Source: Pseudooceanicola batsensis HTCC2597 (GTDB taxonomy: Bacteria; Pseudomonadota; Alphaproteobacteria; Rhodobacterales; Rhodobacteraceae). Taken from it: a DNA stretch of 64,000 bases. Position numbers and translations under genes: made by a program. The stretch spans positions 153,600 to 217,599 of the forward strand of contig NZ_AAMO01000009.1 in NCBI RefSeq assembly GCF_000152725.1, read 5' to 3'. Under the pieces are notes generated by a model that was not told where the DNA came from, searched no databases, and was given only the letters and a program-made list of their open reading frames with translations. Below are positions 60,244 to 64,000 of the stretch, piece by piece (the stretch's first letter is position 1; every line of letters starts with the position of its first letter).

Positions 60244-60636
60244 GGTTCCTCCCTCCGGGTGGTCCGGACCCGGTATCCTGTCCCGAGGCGCGTGGTGGGC
60301 GATGACCCTGCGATGCGCCTCGCGCGGGCCATCGGGGTCCGCATGGTGCGCCATCATGGCAAGCGGCAGCTCCTGCGTCACCCCCATTCCGTCGATGTCC
60401 TGCATCGCCTTGCGGATCGTGACTTATGCCTGTCGACCACCTATCCCTGCCCGTCCGGCCCCGCGCGGCTCATGTGGAATGCGCCCGGGCGGACGCGGCC
60501 GGCCGCCGGGGGCTGTCTGCCCCCGGACCCCCGAGGATATTTCCGGCAAAAAGAAGTTTCATGCTCTTCTTCTTGCCGACAGGATTCCGGAGGGTGATCC
60601 ACGGAGCGTCGAGGGGCGCAGCCCCTGCCCGGCTGG
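60244..60636. other. Intergenic region carrying a GC-hairpin repeat
   Basis: 393 bp between the crotonase and the motE-like gene (both leftward). No gene seen. It contains the interspersed-repeat-like block at 60506-60625 described separately. The motE-like gene ends just to the right, so the block lies immediately downstream of it. Confidence 0.5.
60506..60625 (-). repeat. Intergenic GC-hairpin repeat of the Rhodobacterales type, doubling as terminator
   Basis: Three stem-loops in a row: CCGGGGGC/GCCCCCGG (60506-60513 with 60519-60526), CGGCAAAAAGAAG/CTTCTTCTTGCCG (60544-60556 with 60566-60578) and GGGGC-GCA-GCCCC (60613-60625). The wording CCCCCGAGGATATTTCCGGCAAAAAGAAG is similar to intergenic elements I have seen repeatedly in Rhodobacteraceae. 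Located downstream of motE-like, it could act as its terminator. Confidence 0.55.
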
Positions 60637-61275
60637 TTACTGGAGCCGGAGGTTGTTCAGCCGCTGGTCGCCCGGCAGTTTCGACCGCTCGAGGATGATT
60701 TTCGAGATCGCGCGCGCACGGACCGGGTTCAGGCCGGCGAGGATCGGGGCGGCGGTGCGTTCCGGCATGGTGCCCAGGACCATGACCGAGACCTCGATGT
60801 CGAGATCGTTCATGATCGCGGCGGCGTCCTTGGGCTTCATGTTGGAATAGAGCGCGACGAGGCGGCGGACGTCGTCGGTCTGCGCGGCCTCGACCTTGGC
60901 GAACAGCGTGTCGAGCGCGGTCTTGAGTTCGTCGAGCCGCCCCTGTTCCAGTTGCAGTTTTTCCGCCGCCAGCGCGACCTCGGCCTCGCGCCGGGCGATC
61001 TGGACCTTCTGCTCTTCCAGGAACTCGCGTTCGCGCGCGATGATCTGGAGCATTTCCTCGGGCATGGCGCAGGCTTGGGGCAAGTCGGTTTCCGCGGGCT
61101 CCGTCTCTTCCGCCGGTTCCTCTTCCTTGGCCGTGGCGGCGATGGCGGGGGTGAGGAACAGCCCCTCGCCCGCGCTCGGAACGGCGGGGGCCGGGTCGAT
61201 CAGCGACACCGCAAGCTTGGCTACACCGACGCCGCCCAGGGCGAGCAGCATCATCGGGAAGGGACGGATGGCCAT
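60637..61275 (-). CDS. MotE-like flagellar chaperone/magnesium-type intracellular domain protein
   Basis: 212 residues. N-terminal membrane anchor (about 6-24), a Glu-rich linker, coiled coil at about 75-115 (EREFLEEQKVQIARREAEVALAAEKL and following) and a C-terminal MgtE-N-like domain (MKPKDAAAIMNDLDIEVSVMVLGTMPE). This is the layout of MotE, which stabilises the periplasmic motor protein MotC in alphaproteobacteria. Shares one base with the next gene upstream (TGATG). Its place after fliM supports a motor role. Confidence 0.75.
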   Translation of the reverse strand: MAIRPFPMMLLALGGVGVAKLAVSLIDPAPAVPSAGEGLFLTPAIAATAKEEEPAEETEPAETDLPQACAMPEEMLQIIAREREFLEEQKVQIARREAEVALAAEKLQLEQGRLDELKTALDTLFAKVEAAQTDDVRRLVALYSNMKPKDAAAIMNDLDIEVSVMVLGTMPERTAAPILAGLNPVRARAISKIILERSKLPGDQRLNNLRLQ

Positions 61276-61640
61276 CAGGCGCCCCGGGTGCGCGCGGTTT
61301 CGAAAAATCCGCGGACGAGATCGGACTTGCCGGTGACACGGGTCACGCCGGCGGGCTTCTCGACCTTTTCGCGGCTGGTGCGGAAGGACACGACCTGCGC
61401 GCTGTCCTCCGAGGGCCGGGCCGCCGGTTCGGGCGAGGGCACCCTGACCTTTTCGGCCACCGATTTCAGCAGCGAGACCGAGCTTTCGGACTTGTCCACC
61501 GCTTCGGAGAACTGGCCGACCACCGGCTCCATGTCCTTCAGCACGGCCATCAGCGCCCGCACGCGGCGGTCGACGAGGTAGGCATAGGCCAGGGTCCCGA
61601 CCAGCAGCACAAGGATCGTCAGGTCAATCAGGTAGGACAT
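61275..61640 (-). CDS. Small membrane-anchored flagellar-cluster protein (DUF6468-like)
   Basis: 121 residues. One N-terminal membrane segment (about 4-21) followed by a charged helix (RVRALMAVLKDMEPVVGQF) and a low-complexity Pro/Ser tail. This type of protein sits between fliM and motE in alphaproteobacteria. It overlaps fliM by 17 bp and motE by one base. Function unknown; a motor-assembly role is inferred from position. Confidence 0.65.
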   Translation of the reverse strand: MSYLIDLTILVLLVGTLAYAYLVDRRVRALMAVLKDMEPVVGQFSEAVDKSESSVSLLKSVAEKVRVPSPEPAARPSEDSAQVVSFRTSREKVEKPAGVTRVTGKSDLVRGFFETARTRGA

Positions 61641-62577
61641 CGGTCATTTCCTCTTCGTCTTTGAGCTGCTCGGTGATCTTCAGCGCCATGCGGCCGTTCT
61701 TGCGCTTGCCGGTCTGGGCCATGTACATCTCGTGGCCGCTGCAGATCAGCGATACCGGCTGGTCGACCTCGATGCCGAGGTCCAGCACCTGCCCCCGCTT
61801 CCACTCCAGCACCTCCTGAAGCGGCACCTTGGTGTCGAAGAGCCGGGCGGTGACCAGGACATCGGTGTCCGAGATCACCTCGGTCATGTTCTTGCGCCAG
61901 CTCTTGTCGCCGCCGAGCGACCCGCCGTGGAACGGCTGCACCAGCATGTTGCGGATGTTCGAGAGCGCGTTGAACGGCATGACGATGTAGAAATACCCGT
62001 CGCGGTCGTCCATCGTCACATGCATCCGCAGCCGCACGCAGCCGGTGTTGGGCGGGGCCAGGACCATGGCCTGGGCGTTGGTCTCGATATGCGAGATCGT
62101 GAACTCGATCTGCGCGAGCTGGCCGAAGGTCTCGCTCAGCTCGTTCAGCATCAGCTGCGTCACCTCGGTGCCGATCTTCTTCTCGATCGCGGTAAAGCTG
62201 CGCGGGACCCATTCGCTGCGGCCGGCCATCCGTCCGCCGAAGGTGATCTCGAGCGTCGAGATCAGGAAGGACGGGTCGATGACCAGGGCGAAGGGGCCGT
62301 CCCAGTCGGGGGATTCGATGACCGAGATCAGCGCCGGGCTGGGCATGCTTTCCAGCGCGTCGCCCGTGGGCAGGTAGTCGATGGCGTCGATGCTGGATTC
62401 GCAGATCGCGCCGACGTAGTGCTTGATCGCCGGCCCGACGGCGAGCGAGAAACGTTCCAGGATCACCTCGAGAATGGGCAGCCGTTCATAGGACCGCTTG
62501 GCCTTCTGGATGATCTCTTCCTCGACCGGGGTGCCGGCGGGAAGCTTGGGGTCTGCCTTGGCTGTGGATGCGCTCAT
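61624..62577 (-). CDS. fliM: Flagellar motor switch protein FliM
   Basis: 317 residues. The middle domain has LVIDPSFLISTLEITFGGR and TEVTQLMLNELSETFGQL, and the C-terminal SpoA domain reads EVLEWKRGQVLDLGIEVDQPVSLICSGHEMYMAQTGKRKNGRMALKI. The usual N-terminal CheY-P-binding peptide (LSQxEIDALL) is missing; the protein opens MSASTAKADPKLPAGTPVEEEI instead. It lies 2 bp after fliL. Confidence 0.9.
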   Translation of the reverse strand: MSASTAKADPKLPAGTPVEEEIIQKAKRSYERLPILEVILERFSLAVGPAIKHYVGAICESSIDAIDYLPTGDALESMPSPALISVIESPDWDGPFALVIDPSFLISTLEITFGGRMAGRSEWVPRSFTAIEKKIGTEVTQLMLNELSETFGQLAQIEFTISHIETNAQAMVLAPPNTGCVRLRMHVTMDDRDGYFYIVMPFNALSNIRNMLVQPFHGGSLGGDKSWRKNMTEVISDTDVLVTARLFDTKVPLQEVLEWKRGQVLDLGIEVDQPVSLICSGHEMYMAQTGKRKNGRMALKITEQLKDEEEMTDVLPD

Positions 62578-62579
62578 GT

Positions 62580-63101
62580 CTATTGCACGATCAGGTCGGA
62601 GATGAGGATTTCCCGCGGCGCCTCGGAATCCGATACGGACCGGGCGCGGCGCAGCAGTTCGGCCTTGAGGATCGTGATCCCCGCGCTGCCCTGCACGTCG
62701 CGCTCGGACAGCTGGCGCAGGTAGTCCTGAAAGGCGTCGCGGACGAAGACCATGCGCTCTTCGACATGCGCGGCGCCGGGGAGGGTCTCGTCATAGACCA
62801 GCGCGGCGTTCAGCTTGAGAAACCGGGTGGTCTGGCGGCCGGTCGCGGTGGTGGCGTGGATATTGACGATAATTTCCTTGAACGGCGCCACGACCACAGT
62901 TTCGGCGCTTTTCTGTGAAGAATGTGTGATCGCGACACTGTCGTTCTTGGTCACTTCGGGCGCGGCCTCGTGCGTGTCGCTCCCGCCGCCGGTGGCCAGC
63001 GCCAGCGCGTCGTCGAAGCCCATGGCCGCCACCAGCCCGCCGATCAGGGCCACGAGACCCACGACCGCGATCAGGACCAATGATACGACCCGTTTTCCCA
63101 T
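62580..63101 (-). CDS. fliL: Flagellar basal-body protein FliL
   Basis: 173 residues. Single N-terminal membrane helix (about 6-28) and the conserved periplasmic C-terminal domain (FLKLNAALVYDE, RDAFQDYLRQLSERDV, ILKAELLRRARSV). FliL supports stator function at high load. ATG at 63101 preferred; a GTG three bases upstream is an alternative. First gene of the leftward flagellar operon, divergent from fliF. Confidence 0.88.
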   Translation of the reverse strand: MGKRVVSLVLIAVVGLVALIGGLVAAMGFDDALALATGGGSDTHEAAPEVTKNDSVAITHSSQKSAETVVVAPFKEIIVNIHATTATGRQTTRFLKLNAALVYDETLPGAAHVEERMVFVRDAFQDYLRQLSERDVQGSAGITILKAELLRRARSVSDSEAPREILISDLIVQ

Positions 63102-63230
63102 CACTCTTTCCAGTGTCCGCCCGTTTTCGATTTCGCCCTTCGGTCATGAACAGGGCAGTGTTATTTCTTGTGGAAGATGCCGATTTGAGTGGTGATTGGC
63201 AAGTATAAACTGTAAAGTTATCTTGCCTTT

Positions 63231-63254
63231 CAAGAATAGTTTCGCCTATTCTTG
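63231..63254. promoter_or_regulatory. Perfect 9-bp inverted repeat in the fliL-fliF divergent region
   Basis: CAAGAATAG (63231-63239) and CTATTCTTG (63246-63254) flank a 6-nt spacer, 31 bp before the fliF TTG start and 130 bp before fliL. It is the most regular element of the divergent flagellar promoter and could bind a flagellar regulator or form an mRNA hairpin ahead of fliF. Confidence 0.55.
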
Positions 63255-63285
63255 GTCAATAGCACAGAACAACCTGGGGGCGGCG

Positions 63286-64000
63286 TTGCAGGCCTTGCTC
63301 GAAAATCTCAAGGCACTTGGTCAGGGGCGTTTGATCGCCCTCGGCGTGACCGGCGTCGTGCTTGTTCTTGCGACTTTTTTCGGCGTGCGCGCCGTTCTCG
63401 AGCCGAGCTACAGCACCCTTTACCGCGACCTGACCCCGTCCGAGGCGTCGCGCATGGTCGGGGCGCTCGAAGGTGCGGGTTTCGCCGTGCAGGTCGATTC
63501 GTCGGGCAGCATCCTGAGCGTTCCGCAGGAGGATCTGGCGCGCGCCCGGATGGAGCTGGCCGGCCAGGGGCTGGTCGGCGACGGCGCCGCGGGGTGGGAG
63601 ATCTTCGACGAGGCCAGCGGCCTGGGGATGAACTCCTTCATGCAGAAGATCAACCGGCTGCGCGCCCTCGAGGGCGAGCTGGCCCGATCGATCCAGACGA
63701 TCGACGGTGTCGACGCCGCGCGCGTCCACCTTGTTCTGCCCGAGCGCGAAGCCTTTTCGCGCGAGCGGCCGCAGCCCTCGTCCTCGGTCATCATCCGGTC
63801 GCGTGCCGGCCATCAGGTCAATCTGCGTCAGGCGCAGGCGATCCGGGCGCTCGTCTCCTCGGCCGTGCCCGAGATGTCGCCGGGCCGGGTGACGGTGCTG
63901 ACCGCCAACGGCGAAACGATCCTGGCCGAGGAAGGCACGGACGTCGCCGAGGTCACGCAGCAGTCGCTGAAGGCCTCGGTCGAGGATCGCATCGCCTCGA
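63286..64000 (+). CDS. fliF: Flagellar MS-ring protein FliF (5' part, cut by window)
   Basis: The frame from a TTG at 63286 begins LQALLENLKALGQGRLIALG, which matches the FliF N-terminus (M-Q-x-L-L-x-N-L-x-x-L-G), followed by a membrane helix (about 20-36) and YSTLYRDLTPSEASRMVGAL. Later segments NSFMQKINRLRALEGELARSIQTIDGVDAARVHLVLPE are hallmark. A GGGGG stretch lies 5 bases upstream. FliF forms the MS ring in the inner membrane. It is open to the window end (238 codons seen of about 550). Confidence 0.88.
   Translation, partial: MQALLENLKALGQGRLIALGVTGVVLVLATFFGVRAVLEPSYSTLYRDLTPSEASRMVGALEGAGFAVQVDSSGSILSVPQEDLARARMELAGQGLVGDGAAGWEIFDEASGLGMNSFMQKINRLRALEGELARSIQTIDGVDAARVHLVLPEREAFSRERPQPSSSVIIRSRAGHQVNLRQAQAIRALVSSAVPEMSPGRVTVLTANGETILAEEGTDVAEVTQQSLKASVEDRIAS

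Overview
The window looks like chromosomal DNA of a high-GC alphaproteobacterium, most likely a Rhodobacterales/Roseobacter-group organism. The evidence is the density of TRAP and ABC solute transporters and CoA-based catabolic genes, the fliL-fliM-(DUF6468-like)-motE order at the right end, a COG0523/DUF1826 zinc block and a roseobacter-style GC-hairpin intergenic repeat. No rRNA, tRNA, CRISPR array or prophage was recognised.

Layout. 1-470: end of an unidentified gene, then a 373-bp internally deleted IS21-like element. 632-6636: catabolic set 1 (acyl-CoA synthetase, orphan TRAP binding protein, crotonase, long acyl-CoA dehydrogenase), followed by a single-chain tandem TetR regulator (6677-7876). 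8231-12941: TetR plus RND efflux adaptor and pump. 13065-15505: DUF421 membrane protein and a sulfur/persulfide pair (DUF442 phosphatase-like protein, MBL-rhodanese-rhodanese protein). 15732-16339: Doc toxin with AbrB-type antitoxin. 16820-27340: catabolic set 2, two convergent operons (oxidoreductase, acyl-CoA dehydrogenase, APH-family kinase; and GntR, two crotonases, a complete TRAP transporter, acyl-CoA synthetase). Near-identical FCD-GntR-type palindromes lie in front of both operons.

28040-35157 is a probable Zur-controlled zinc-homeostasis operon (thioredoxin-reductase-like protein, COG0523 GTPase, DUF1826, small protein, ZrgA-like His-rich protein, LolD/FtsX-type ABC pair, two DUF3299 proteins). 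It carries the scar of a deleted peptide-type ABC transporter in its middle. A dead ParD antitoxin follows. 35637-41222 is a phosphatase divergent from a 2-aminoethylphosphonate/iron-type ABC importer with a DeoR regulator. 41787-55838 is a large amide/lactam-type catabolic locus (ALDH, amidohydrolase, two M14 deacylases, polyamine-type ABC importer, IclR, HyuA, HyuB). 56217-60243 holds an orphan branched-chain-type binding protein with a divergent LysR, an alpha/beta hydrolase and a crotonase. 60637-64000 is flagellar (motE-like, DUF6468-like, fliM, fliL, and divergent fliF cut by the window edge).

How it works together. Most of the window is uptake plus CoA-dependent or hydrolytic breakdown of organic acids and amides, each block with its own local regulator. 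The most interesting inference is that catabolic set 2 encodes a phosphorylation-elimination route for 4-hydroxy acids. It has a kinase overlapping an acyl-CoA dehydrogenase homologue with Asp at the usual catalytic Glu, plus acyl-CoA synthetase, hydratases and a carboxylate TRAP importer. This resembles the Lva (levulinate) genes and eukaryotic ACAD10/11.
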